A stretch of 7,065 nt of DNA from Spirochaetia bacterium (lineage in GTDB: Bacteria > Spirochaetota > Leptospirae > Leptospirales > Leptonemataceae). The translations under genes and the position numbers were made by a program. Shown one piece after another: positions 1-6,664 of the stretch. The first letter of the stretch is position 1. Each line of letters starts with the position of its first letter. The notes below the pieces were generated by a model. The model had not been told where the DNA came from. It made no database searches and saw only the letters and a program-made list of their open reading frames with translations. The stretch covers positions 1 through 7,065 of the forward strand of contig JACPZR010000221.1 in assembly GCA_016195395.1 (NCBI GenBank). The letters are read 5' to 3'.

Positions 1-170
1 ATCCCTTTCGCTTTTGCGAAATGCTCATCCGCGACCTTGATGACACTCTGCTCTGTGCCTGCATTCTGGGCTTTCACAAACGCAGAACCTACAGGGTACA
101 GAAAGAGAAGCAGTGCGCACAGGATGAGGGCTGCCTTGAAGCGCACCGATTTGAGTCTCGTGAATTTCAT
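1..170 (-). CDS. Secreted or periplasmic protein of unknown function, N-terminal part only
   Basis: Only the first 56 codons are visible; the gene continues past the left edge. The protein starts MKFTRLKSVRFKAALILCAL and shows a classic signal peptide: a basic n-region with five Lys/Arg, a hydrophobic core at about residues 13-25, and possible signal peptidase I sites after residue 30 (VGSA) or residue 34 (VKA). No lipobox cysteine sits at the end of the core, so a lipoprotein is unlikely. The visible mature part (QNAGTEQSVIKVADEHFAKA) is too short to assign a family; LolA-like or repeat-containing periplasmic proteins are possible but unsupported. The start is backed by an AGGTGA Shine-Dalgarno (complement of 176-181) five bases upstream of the ATG. 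It lies 27 bp downstream of the beta-barrel gene on the same strand, so the two are probably co-transcribed. Sure of the gene, not of its role. Confidence 0.75.
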   Translation of the reverse strand, partial: MKFTRLKSVRFKAALILCALLLFLYPVGSAFVKAQNAGTEQSVIKVADEHFAKAKG

Positions 171-197
171 GAGCTTCACCTGACGTATTTAGCTTGG

Positions 198-1109
198 TTA
201 GAAAGTGGTTCCCACGCTCACGATAGTCTCTAGAAAGCCAAAGTTCTGCTTGGCTCGTTCCTGCGTTCGCCCTGTGGTGATAACGTCAGTCAACGTTGCA
301 TAGCCGGATTTGGCGCCCAATTCCACAAAGACCTTCCCTGCGATATCCACCCTCGATGCAACGTACGTGGCAACGGCGTAGCCGGAGAAATGGAAGCGAT
401 TGTTGTGGCCTTCTCCAAAAAGCCGCACGTCGGATCTACAGATGGCAGGTCCTGCGCCGATGGAACCTAGAATGCTGACCGCGCTGTCTCCGGCGGGAGA
501 TGTCCAGAGTGAATGAATGACGCCCACGTCCGCATAGAAAAAGTTGAAACCGTCCGTGTGTTCGTATTTCAAGAAATCCGGCGTCAGTGCGATGGGTTCG
601 CCGTTGTGAAAACCGTCGTAGCGCTGGTATCCGCCCGTTGGAAAGAGAATGGTATAGGGAGCGGATTCCGCGGATGTGTGCAGCCTGTGCCATTGGGCCA
701 CATTGGGATCGATGTAGCCGTAGATGTTGGATTCTTGGCCGCGTCGCATCACGTATTTCAGATGGTCATGCCCAATCGAGAAAAAGACGTGATCTGTGAT
801 ATTCTTCGTGAAGCGATAGTTGTATTGAGGCACCTCAAACATGCTTGGGTCCAAATATACTCCGCTCACGCGTTCCGGCTTGTCATACGCCACCACGTCT
901 TTCAGGGTGAATTTATATCCGGGCCCGGTGAAGGTGATGTCGCTTTGTGTATATGAATCGCGGTTGTATCCCCATTGGAAACTCCAGTGCCCGGCCCGGC
1001 GCTCCACATTCGGCGCAGGGTCTTGTTTTGTTGTATCACCTTCTCCGTGTGCAGCGGATACAAACAGAAGGGTGGTCAAGGTGCAGAATAGAACGTTTCT
1101 AGTCATCAT
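198..1109 (-). CDS. Outer-membrane beta-barrel protein, conserved uncharacterised family
   Basis: Predicted 303-residue protein. Residues 1-22 (MMTRNVLFCTLTTLLFVSAA and on) look like a signal peptide with cleavage near AHG/E. The mature protein is rich in alternating aromatic and polar residues and ends in SVGTTF; a C-terminal Phe after a beta-strand pattern is the usual BAM recognition signal of outer-membrane barrels. Marked motifs are WGYNRDSYTQSDITFTGPGY (about 46-65), FTLKDV with a following DKP (67-78), VPQYNYRF plus NITDH (93-107), GHDHLKYV (113-120), GYI (131-133), and LTPDFLKYEHTDGFN (175-189). I recall this motif set from unannotated barrel proteins in Bacteroidetes and other diderms, but know of no assigned function. 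The frame stays open upstream to 1211, but the signal peptide directly follows the ATG-ATG pair at 1109/1106, so one of these is the likely start; the SD there is weak. It is transcribed divergently from the second barrel gene. Confidence 0.8.
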   Translation of the reverse strand: MMTRNVLFCTLTTLLFVSAAHGEGDTTKQDPAPNVERRAGHWSFQWGYNRDSYTQSDITFTGPGYKFTLKDVVAYDKPERVSGVYLDPSMFEVPQYNYRFTKNITDHVFFSIGHDHLKYVMRRGQESNIYGYIDPNVAQWHRLHTSAESAPYTILFPTGGYQRYDGFHNGEPIALTPDFLKYEHTDGFNFFYADVGVIHSLWTSPAGDSAVSILGSIGAGPAICRSDVRLFGEGHNNRFHFSGYAVATYVASRVDIAGKVFVELGAKSGYATLTDVITTGRTQERAKQNFGFLETIVSVGTTF

Positions 1110-1170
1110 AGTCAAACCAATCGTGTCGTTCTTTTTCTGTGGCGTCCCTCTGGCACTTGTTTTCCGGCCC
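1110..1170. promoter_or_regulatory. Divergent intergenic region between two outer-membrane protein genes
   Basis: These 61 bp separate the start codons of two divergently transcribed envelope genes, so promoters for both should lie here or just inside the reading frames. I see no convincing -35/-10 pair, inverted repeat or strong Shine-Dalgarno on either strand. A TGGCAC at 1151 resembles a sigma-54 -24 element, but the spaced -12 element is missing. The regulatory role is inferred from layout only. Confidence 0.4.
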
Positions 1171-2148
1171 ATGCGGCGGGACGGATGGAGCTTTTTTTCA
1201 GCGCTCCTCATAATCGCTTGTCTCTGCTTCTCGCAGGGATTGCAGAGCCAGACTCAAAGTGCCGCCGATTCCCCACAGGCGTCTGGATTTGAGCTGCTGC
1301 TGAAGCGACAGACTTTTACGTATACTCCCTACGAGTATACGTCCTACACGCAGAGATCCTCTTATGTGCAGATTTACGAGCCGGTCCTCACAGGCCCGCT
1401 CCGGCAAAATGAAAATGTGCTGGTCCCGGCGGTCTTGAGCTACGAAGACCGCATGGTTCCCTGGCGATTCGAAGTGTCCTACTACGAAATAGAACTGCCC
1501 GTTCTCAATACCGTCGTTCTCCGCACCGCGCCGGGGAGCGCGGTTCTCACCCGTCAATATTTGAATCCCGTGGCACGTTCGGAGGCGCTGGTCACGGCTG
1601 CCCGCCGCATGTCTGTCTATCCCGGTTGGAATTTCTACGCGGGCGGAGGTGTGCAGAACATCAACAAGTACGTCTACGGTTACAACACCCTCCAGGGCTC
1701 TCCGTACCAGGAGTATTTCTTTACGTATGGATTGTCCGGCAATGCCCGTTTAACGGGGCAGTTGACGGAGTCATTGTCCGTCACAGTGGCCACCAAGATA
1801 TTCTATACGACGGGGACGCGTTTCGCCGGCAACGGCAGCGTGGCCGCGGAGAGCGTTACCTTTCCGCCGGGAGCCGCTCTTCTGATTTCATCAGGGACGG
1901 CGCACACACGCGGGCTGTTTCGCGGAGGGGAGGTGGACCTCTCCCTGTCCTGCCGCATCTTTGACCGATTTCGTCTGCACCTTGGCTACGACCATAATTC
2001 TTCTTTCTTTAGTTATGTTCACTATCATCAGATGAACGTTACATTTCCCGCTTCTCCGGCAGGAACGCCGGCGGTCTCTTATGCGCCAAAGGCGGGGAAT
2101 TATGAAATCGTCCGTGGAGTTTACGCGGCCATGTCCGTGTTGTTCTGA
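1171..2148 (+). CDS. Predicted outer-membrane beta-barrel protein, family not recognised
   Basis: Predicted 325 residues. The N-terminus, MRRDGWSFFSALLIIACLCF, has an arginine-containing n-region and a hydrophobic core, followed by a polar Gln/Ser/Ala-rich stretch, consistent with export. IIAC at 14-17 could pass as a lipobox, but the hydrophobic residues after the Cys (LCF) argue for ordinary signal peptidase I cleavage further on. The body has amphipathic beta-strand patterning (for example LSVTVATKIFYTTGTRF, 202-218, and VDLSLSCRIFDRFRLHLGY, 255-273), few charged clusters, and a final MSVLF with terminal Phe. Residues 48-69 are strikingly rich in Tyr and Thr. The frame is open back to 841, but that extension lies antisense to the neighbouring barrel gene and would bury the signal peptide, so the ATG at 1171 is preferred even without a clear SD. 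I see no similarity to the neighbouring barrel beyond the general architecture. The stop is one base from the stop of the convergent trhP-like gene. Confidence 0.72.
   Translation: MRRDGWSFFSALLIIACLCFSQGLQSQTQSAADSPQASGFELLLKRQTFTYTPYEYTSYTQRSSYVQIYEPVLTGPLRQNENVLVPAVLSYEDRMVPWRFEVSYYEIELPVLNTVVLRTAPGSAVLTRQYLNPVARSEALVTAARRMSVYPGWNFYAGGGVQNINKYVYGYNTLQGSPYQEYFFTYGLSGNARLTGQLTESLSVTVATKIFYTTGTRFAGNGSVAAESVTFPPGAALLISSGTAHTRGLFRGGEVDLSLSCRIFDRFRLHLGYDHNSSFFSYVHYHQMNVTFPASPAGTPAVSYAPKAGNYEIVRGVYAAMSVLF
1318..1342. repeat. Perfect 10-bp inverted repeat with 5-nt spacer, inside a gene
   Basis: Arms ACGTATACTC (1318-1327) and GAGTATACGT (1333-1342) are exact reverse complements around the spacer CCTAC. 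The element lies within the second barrel gene at codons 50-58, in the Tyr/Thr-rich segment. It could form an mRNA hairpin or be a protein-binding palindrome about 150 bp inside the gene, or it may be a by-product of repeated Thr-Tyr and Tyr-Thr codons. There is no T-tract, so it is not a terminator. The repeat is certain; its function is unknown. Confidence 0.6.
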
Positions 2149-2149
2149 A

Positions 2150-3484
2150 TCACATAACTGCCGTTGCTGTGATCAAAGCCCCTTGGCACTCAAACGGCAC
2201 GTCCACAAGCACCACATGCCCGTCGCCCTTGGCCGCGGCCAACGGGTTTCCTGAAAGATCGTAGATGACGCCGGCTTTGATAACGTTGTTCCCGTGCGGC
2301 ATCACAAATTCCAAAAGGTCCCCGGTGACAAATCGGTTGCGGACAGCTATTTTTGCGCGCTTGGTTTCTCTGTCATACGAAAGGGCGTCACCCACATAAC
2401 GTGCATCAGGAATTGTGGTCACTCCTGTTTCGTAGTTCTGGTGGTCTGCATGTCCGCGCGGTTCAAAGAATCCCTGGGTATATCCCCGGCTGGCCAGCGC
2501 GTCCAAGTCTTTCAGCAGTCCGGCATTGAAGGGGCGCCCGGCAACGGCATCGTCAATGGCGCGACGGTACGTCTGCGTGGTGCGGGCTACATAGTACGGG
2601 GACTTGGTTCTGCCTTCGATCTTGAGAGAATCGATGCCAAGACGCACCAGAGCGTCCACGTGCTCAACCGCGCGCAGGTCCTTGGAGTTCATGATATGGG
2701 TGCCGTCTTCGTCTTCATAGATGGGCATGAACTGCCCGGGACGTGTGCTCTCTTCCAGCAGATATGATGAGTGGGAATCTGTATGCAGCGCCGCGGGGAC
2801 AACGTCGCCGGTTCCCGTTTCCGCGGCGGGTATTACATTGTAGTTCCAGCGGCAGGAGTTTGTGCAGACGCCTTGGTTCGCGTCCCGATGATTGAAGTAA
2901 CCGGACAAGAGGCAACGTCCCGAATAGGCGATGCAGATGGCGCCGTGGACAAACACCTCCAGCTCCATATCAGGACAGCGCTCGCGGATTTCCTTGATTT
3001 CATCCAGTGACAACTCGCGTGAAAGGATCACGCGCCGCACACCCACACTCTGCCAAAACTTCACTGCTTGGTAATTGACCGTATTCGCCTGAACAGAAAG
3101 ATGCACCGGAATATGGGGCCATTTCTGGCGCACAATCATGATGAGTCCCGGGTCCGCCATGATGAGCGCATGCGGCACGGCCCGTTCAAGGACACGCTCC
3201 ATGTCCCGCTCAAACGTCTTGGTTTTGGGATTGTGGCTGAACAGGTTGACAGTCAAAAAAAACTTTCTCTGTCGTTCCGCGGCCTCCGCGACTGCCAGCG
3301 CGATGTCGTCCAGAGTGAACTCATTGTTTCTGGCCCGCAACGAATACTTGGGAAGGCCTGCATACACCGCATCTGCGCCAAAGTCCCAGGCTGTGCGCAT
3401 TTTACGCACATTTCCAGCGGGCGCCAGGAGTTCTGGTGAACGGATCATCACAGCCAAAAAAGTCGCGGTGGCTTGCGCGGTCAC
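2150..3484 (-). CDS. trhP: U32 family tRNA uridine 5-hydroxylation protein TrhP (YegQ)
   Basis: Strong full-length resemblance to E. coli TrhP/YegQ (about 450 residues; 444 here). The TrhP family makes 5-hydroxyuridine at the wobble position 34 of certain tRNAs in the cytoplasm, using prephenate-derived chemistry. Diagnostic stretches: PELLAPAG (17-24), DAVYAG (38-43), SLRARNNEF (48-56), LIMADPGLIM (107-116), VHLSVQAN (127-134), VILSRELSLDEI (152-163), then the U32 cysteine region FVHGAICIAYSGRCLLSGY (178-196) with C184, C191, C207 and C211 all kept, probably ligands of an iron-sulfur cluster by family analogy. Further on are MNSKDLRA (265-272) and SLKIEGRTKS (286-295). The older label collagenase-like peptidase is misleading for this branch. 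Start: GTG at 3484 has a good AAGGA ten bases upstream; ATG at 3448 (MIRSPELL) matches the usual family N-terminus but has no SD. The gene is divergent from the cyclase and converges on the barrel gene with no room for a terminator. Confidence 0.93.
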   Translation of the reverse strand: MTAQATATFLAVMIRSPELLAPAGNVRKMRTAWDFGADAVYAGLPKYSLRARNNEFTLDDIALAVAEAAERQRKFFLTVNLFSHNPKTKTFERDMERVLERAVPHALIMADPGLIMIVRQKWPHIPVHLSVQANTVNYQAVKFWQSVGVRRVILSRELSLDEIKEIRERCPDMELEVFVHGAICIAYSGRCLLSGYFNHRDANQGVCTNSCRWNYNVIPAAETGTGDVVPAALHTDSHSSYLLEESTRPGQFMPIYEDEDGTHIMNSKDLRAVEHVDALVRLGIDSLKIEGRTKSPYYVARTTQTYRRAIDDAVAGRPFNAGLLKDLDALASRGYTQGFFEPRGHADHQNYETGVTTIPDARYVGDALSYDRETKRAKIAVRNRFVTGDLLEFVMPHGNNVIKAGVIYDLSGNPLAAAKGDGHVVLVDVPFECQGALITATAVM

Positions 3485-3501
3485 GAAAGAATCATCCTTT
3501 C
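3485..3501 (-). promoter_or_regulatory. Shine-Dalgarno of trhP inside a small inverted repeat
   Basis: Read on the minus strand, GAAAG-GATGATT-CTTTC immediately precedes the GTG at 3484. The AAGGA ribosome-binding sequence (complement of 3495-3499) falls largely in the first arm, and the second arm abuts the start codon. The 5-bp stem could partly mask the ribosome site. It is short and AT-rich, so the hairpin would be weak; the SD assignment is firmer than the regulatory idea. Confidence 0.45.
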
Positions 3502-3504
3502 AGG

Positions 3505-3529
3505 CTTGAGATTTGGAGCCGATCTCAAG
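3505..3529. repeat. Perfect 8-bp inverted repeat in the trhP-cyclase divergent gap
   Basis: CTTGAGAT (3505-3512) and ATCTCAAG (3522-3529) are exact reverse complements with a 9-nt spacer TTGGAGCCG. The element lies in the 58-bp space between the trhP start and the ATG of the adenylate cyclase, with its right arm ending 13 bases before that ATG and including the AAG of the only SD-like sequence there (AAGTGA, 3527-3532). It could be an operator for either gene or an RNA hairpin limiting cyclase translation. It is not followed by a T-run, so it is not a terminator. If the upstream TTG at 3513 were the real start, most of it would be coding. Confidence 0.55.
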
Positions 3530-3542
3530 TGAATGCCCAATC

Positions 3543-4841
3543 ATGACACCGCCCGTTCGATATCAGTTGTCGCTCTTGGTAGCGCGATTCTTTCGCAGGC
3601 ACTTGGAGGCCGAGCTCACCAAGCCCGTCGCTCTGATGCAGGCCGTTACGTACGAGGGACTGACATTTCATGATATGACAGTGAAGATGCTCGCGGACTT
3701 GGACAGAGAATTCCCGGAAGCAGTCCTGGAACCGGTGGCCTTCAACATGTTTGAGCAGTGGTGGGCCGACGGTGTGGGCCCGGTACAGGTGCCCTATGCC
3801 AAATCGACATTCAAGCTGTATAACCAGGGATTTCTGGCGCGACTCATTGATCTCAAGCACGGGACCGATTCCAGCCGACGTGCAATGCTCATTCGTTACG
3901 GAAAAATTCTGGAGGGCGCCCGTGAGCGCGGCCGCGAACTAACGTTCGGCGGAATCTATGCCTTGGCTTCGCGCATGAGTGAGGCTCTGCGGCGCATCGT
4001 AACAGACCATGGGCTGGGAGACGACGCTTGGTCGATTCTCTTGGAACAGCACGACGCCCTGAACGACGCCACGTTTTCTTATTTTGACCGCGCCTTGAAA
4101 GCATCCTTGAAGCGTGCCGACGACATTCTCACCACTGTTCTGCCGCTCCAGATAGCCGAAGAATTGAAGACGACCGGCTATGTGAAGCCCCGGCACGTGG
4201 AATCCGCCAGCGTTATGTTTGCAGATATTGTAGGTTTTACAAATATTGCAGAACAAATGCCTCCGGAAGACTTGATCGCGGAGATCAACCGGTGCTTCTC
4301 ACACTTTGACGCGATCATGGAGCAGAACCGTCTGGAGAAGATCAAAACGATTGGAGACTGTTATATGTGTGCCGGGGGAATTTTGTCGCCCAACCAAACA
4401 CACGCTGTGGACGCAGTGCTCTGCGGGCTTCGCATTCAGGAGTTCATGCGCAAATACAAGAAGAGCCGCGAGAAGCGGGGATTGACCGCCTGGGAACTCC
4501 GGATAGGAATCCACACAGGGCCGGTGACCGGCGGCATCGTAGGGTTGAACCGCTTCAACTTTGATATCTGGGGTGATACGGTCAATACCGCGAGCCGGAT
4601 CCAGTCGTCAGGCATGCCCGGCACAGTGAACATCAGCCGCCGAACGGCGGAGCAGGTCGGGGACTTCTTTGAGCTGGAAGAACGCGGAAGGATCGCTGCC
4701 AAGAACAAGGGCGAGCTCGAGATGTTCTTTGTAAAGGGGATTCATCCCCAATTGTCCGTCCGCTCCGGCCGGCGCGTGCCCAATTTCAAATTCTCCCGGC
4801 TGTATCACGCAATGGCCGGGGGCGCTCCTCAGCGTGTCTGA
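3543..4841 (+). CDS. Class III adenylate cyclase with unrecognised N-terminal region
   Basis: 432 residues from the ATG at 3543 (MTPPVRYQLS). The C-terminal half is a complete class III nucleotidyl cyclase domain (about 220-400) converting ATP to cyclic AMP. Visible catalytic residues are metal-binding D228 in MFADIVGFT and D272 in KTIGDCYMCAGG; adenine-selecting K268 (EKIKTIGD) and D341 (FDIWGDTVN); and transition-state N348 and R352 in NTASR. Lys and Asp at the two selectivity positions indicate ATP rather than GTP. All six residues sit on one chain, so a homodimer with two active sites is expected. No transmembrane segment or signal peptide is seen, so it is probably cytoplasmic. Residues 1 to about 185 are mostly helical in appearance and match no sensor domain I recognise. 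Residues 182-211 (FDRALKASLKRADDILTTVL) resemble the helical transducer preceding many cyclase domains. An in-frame TTG at 3513 would add ten residues. The 3' end overlaps the Maf-like gene by 13 bp, tail to tail. Confidence 0.92.
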   Translation: MTPPVRYQLSLLVARFFRRHLEAELTKPVALMQAVTYEGLTFHDMTVKMLADLDREFPEAVLEPVAFNMFEQWWADGVGPVQVPYAKSTFKLYNQGFLARLIDLKHGTDSSRRAMLIRYGKILEGARERGRELTFGGIYALASRMSEALRRIVTDHGLGDDAWSILLEQHDALNDATFSYFDRALKASLKRADDILTTVLPLQIAEELKTTGYVKPRHVESASVMFADIVGFTNIAEQMPPEDLIAEINRCFSHFDAIMEQNRLEKIKTIGDCYMCAGGILSPNQTHAVDAVLCGLRIQEFMRKYKKSREKRGLTAWELRIGIHTGPVTGGIVGLNRFNFDIWGDTVNTASRIQSSGMPGTVNISRRTAEQVGDFFELEERGRIAAKNKGELEMFFVKGIHPQLSVRSGRRVPNFKFSRLYHAMAGGAPQRV

Positions 4842-6664
4842 CGTTTCATGCCGCGGATAGCTTTTTCGATCCAGCGGATCTGAAGCACAGCGGCTGCCTC
4901 CATTTCCTGATACAATCGGTGCGCTTTTCGCGCATTCCGGAGGTTGGCGCTTTCGTCTGCCGTCTGCCCACCCCAGTCATCGGTGATACGGAAGATGGCG
5001 GCCTGCGTCGTATTGCCGATGATCTCTGCCGTATCCGCGTCTGCCCGGAGTTCTGCGTCCAGCTCGTCAAGCGCCCGTGCCGCGCGGCTCTGCGTTTTTT
5101 CGCTTCCTGTTCGGTCGGGGTGGGACAACGCGTCCAGCAGTTCCTGTGACGTCTCCACGGACCTTCGAAGGATGCCTGCGCCGGCTTGGAGCTTGCCGCG
5201 AAGATCTTCCAACGCCTGCATGAGCGACTTGCGGTCGAATCTCATGGGGGCGTGTGCTGCCTCACCCAACTTTCTTCTGATTTCCTGGATTCGCGGAGAC
5301 GACGGGATTTCCTTGAGGCCGGCACGGGGGAGGGGCGGAATCTTGGCGCCGCGTACCGTGGAGTTCACTACCGTGATTCCTCGTTCCATGTCAGCCGGGA
5401 TCCGGGAGGAGAACCAATTATGGAAGATGAGCAGTTTGTCGTTCGTGGGAACAGGTTGGTTGTCCAGCCCCGGCAGATAACGCACGGGGAGAGCTGACAT
5501 TTGTCGATAGTTGTGCATTTCCCGTCGGAATATCCGGCATTCTTTGGTGTTCAGCCGCTCCTCAAGAATCGCGCCCTTGCTGTGAGCCAATCCGCCCGGA
5601 AACGACAGGTCTTGTCCCACCAGGTGAATGCGCGAGCAGCCCATGCGTACCGCCAGGTCGTAGGCATTGGTGGACACGGACCCGCCGAAGGAAATTTCTC
5701 CGGGATCCTCCTGCAAGCGCTCCAAGAAGAGCCGCGCGAGCGGAAAAGGCGACCATGTGAAAAATGTGGAATCCGGATGAAGGAGCCGCAGCGAGTGAAA
5801 ACTTGTGGTGGGGTCGACAACAAACAACGCTCTCCCTGTGTAACCTTCCAAATAAGCGCGGTTCAACGGCTGCGGGTCCACGGTGAAAACGATATCCGGG
5901 TCAATCCCTGCGTGCTGGAGAATCAAAAGCGACGTGTCCACGGCGATGAGCAGCGCGTGCTCTGACGCAGCGCGGATGTCATCCAGAGAATCGTACAAAG
6001 AAGGTCCGGCTCCCACAATGACGGCGCTCCCTCCCTGCGCAAGGCCGAAGAGGCGGGAAACGGGGCGCGCGCCGGGAAGGAAGGAAAAGTTCTCATAGAG
6101 GTTGCGGGTCCACGTGCGGTCAAACCGCGCCAGAGTAGCCATGTTGACTTCCCTGCGGTTCAGGATTCGTTCGCAGCTCCGCTGGATTTCTTCATAGGCT
6201 GACGAGATCCGGTACGATGATCTGTGCGGGACAAATAACGTCTCAGCATTCCGCGACCCCTCAAGAATCCGCGCTATATCCTCTTGAGAAGGCTTTCCAC
6301 AGAAAATGATCAGGCTTCCGTTGGACAGCCACTGCGACAGATCAGTAACAGATAACGCAGCATGAAGAATCCCTCCCAATGGCTCAAACCAGATAACGCG
6401 GGACGCGCCGCGTTCCAGCACCAAGCGGATTGTGGTTCCGGCCGCAGCTCCAAAAAAAATGATAGTTTCCGAAAGACGCAACTCTGCAGCCCGGCGCTCG
6501 GCCTCTAACTGCGCGTTTCGCACGCTCTGTAGAGCGCTCCCCTGCCAGAAAAGTACAGGTCCGTTTGGTGTGACTTGGACGGATACGCGTTGGTCGGGCG
6601 CGGGGATGAGCCCTTGCACAAAACTCTTCTGTGCTTCAAACAGGATGTGTTCTTTCTTCTTCAT
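4829..6664 (-). CDS. Maf/DUF115 family protein, putative flagellin or surface glycosyltransferase
   Basis: 611 residues, within the usual 600-700 range of the motility-associated factor (Maf, MAF_flag10/DUF115, MptE-like fold) family. The core domain is clear: SAVIVGAGPSLYDSLDDI (213-230), IAVDTSLLILQHAGIDPDIV (240-259) running into FTVDPQ (260-265), and GGSVSTNAYDLA (327-338) followed by IHLVGQDLSFPGGLAHS (346-362). An N-terminal Rossmann-like half contains IIFFGAAAGTTI (68-79) and VIWFEP (90-95). The last 150 or so residues are charged and helical, probably coiled coil. Known Maf proteins transfer nonulosonic sugars such as pseudaminic or legionaminic acid to flagellin in the cytoplasm; that role is inferred here because no flagellar or sugar-synthesis genes are in the window. 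Its ATG overlaps the upstream ABC ATPase stop as ATGA and has no SD of its own, so translation is probably coupled. An MptE-type pterin pyrophosphokinase is an alternative name for the fold, but less likely as a function. Confidence 0.88.
   Translation of the reverse strand: MKKKEHILFEAQKSFVQGLIPAPDQRVSVQVTPNGPVLFWQGSALQSVRNAQLEAERRAAELRLSETIIFFGAAAGTTIRLVLERGASRVIWFEPLGGILHAALSVTDLSQWLSNGSLIIFCGKPSQEDIARILEGSRNAETLFVPHRSSYRISSAYEEIQRSCERILNRREVNMATLARFDRTWTRNLYENFSFLPGARPVSRLFGLAQGGSAVIVGAGPSLYDSLDDIRAASEHALLIAVDTSLLILQHAGIDPDIVFTVDPQPLNRAYLEGYTGRALFVVDPTTSFHSLRLLHPDSTFFTWSPFPLARLFLERLQEDPGEISFGGSVSTNAYDLAVRMGCSRIHLVGQDLSFPGGLAHSKGAILEERLNTKECRIFRREMHNYRQMSALPVRYLPGLDNQPVPTNDKLLIFHNWFSSRIPADMERGITVVNSTVRGAKIPPLPRAGLKEIPSSPRIQEIRRKLGEAAHAPMRFDRKSLMQALEDLRGKLQAGAGILRRSVETSQELLDALSHPDRTGSEKTQSRAARALDELDAELRADADTAEIIGNTTQAAIFRITDDWGGQTADESANLRNARKAHRLYQEMEAAAVLQIRWIEKAIRGMKRQTR

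Noticed and set aside
6..21. Hairpin TTTCGC-TTTT-GCGAAA resembling a terminator stem
   Set aside because: It lies inside the coding part of the truncated secreted protein, has only 6-bp arms and no following T-tract; probably chance.
513..956. 147-residue open frame on the plus strand
   Set aside because: It is fully antisense to the first barrel gene, with no recognisable domain or initiation signal.
1151..1165. TGGCAC as a sigma-54 -24 element upstream of the second barrel gene
   Set aside because: The required TTGC-like -12 element five bases further on is absent (TTCC instead).
841..1170. Upstream extension of the second barrel gene to an ATG at 841
   Set aside because: It runs antisense to the well-supported barrel gene at 198-1109 and would put a signal peptide 110 residues inside the protein.
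1110..1211. N-terminal extension of the first barrel protein to 1211
   Set aside because: It adds a strongly basic 34-residue leader in front of a normal signal peptide and overlaps the start of the divergent gene; the ATG at 1109 is a better start.
2294..2767. 157-residue open frame on the plus strand
   Set aside because: It is antisense to the clearly identified trhP gene and shows no protein-family features.
4868..4880. GATCC-AGC-GGATC inverted repeat near the end of the Maf-like gene
   Set aside because: A 5-bp stem with a 3-nt loop in coding sequence and no T-run; too weak for a terminator of the cyclase transcript.
4944..5480. 178-residue open frame on the plus strand
   Set aside because: It is antisense to the Maf-like gene, has low-complexity Ser/Arg/Pro-rich composition, no family motifs and no good SD; it is a by-product of GC-rich coding sequence.
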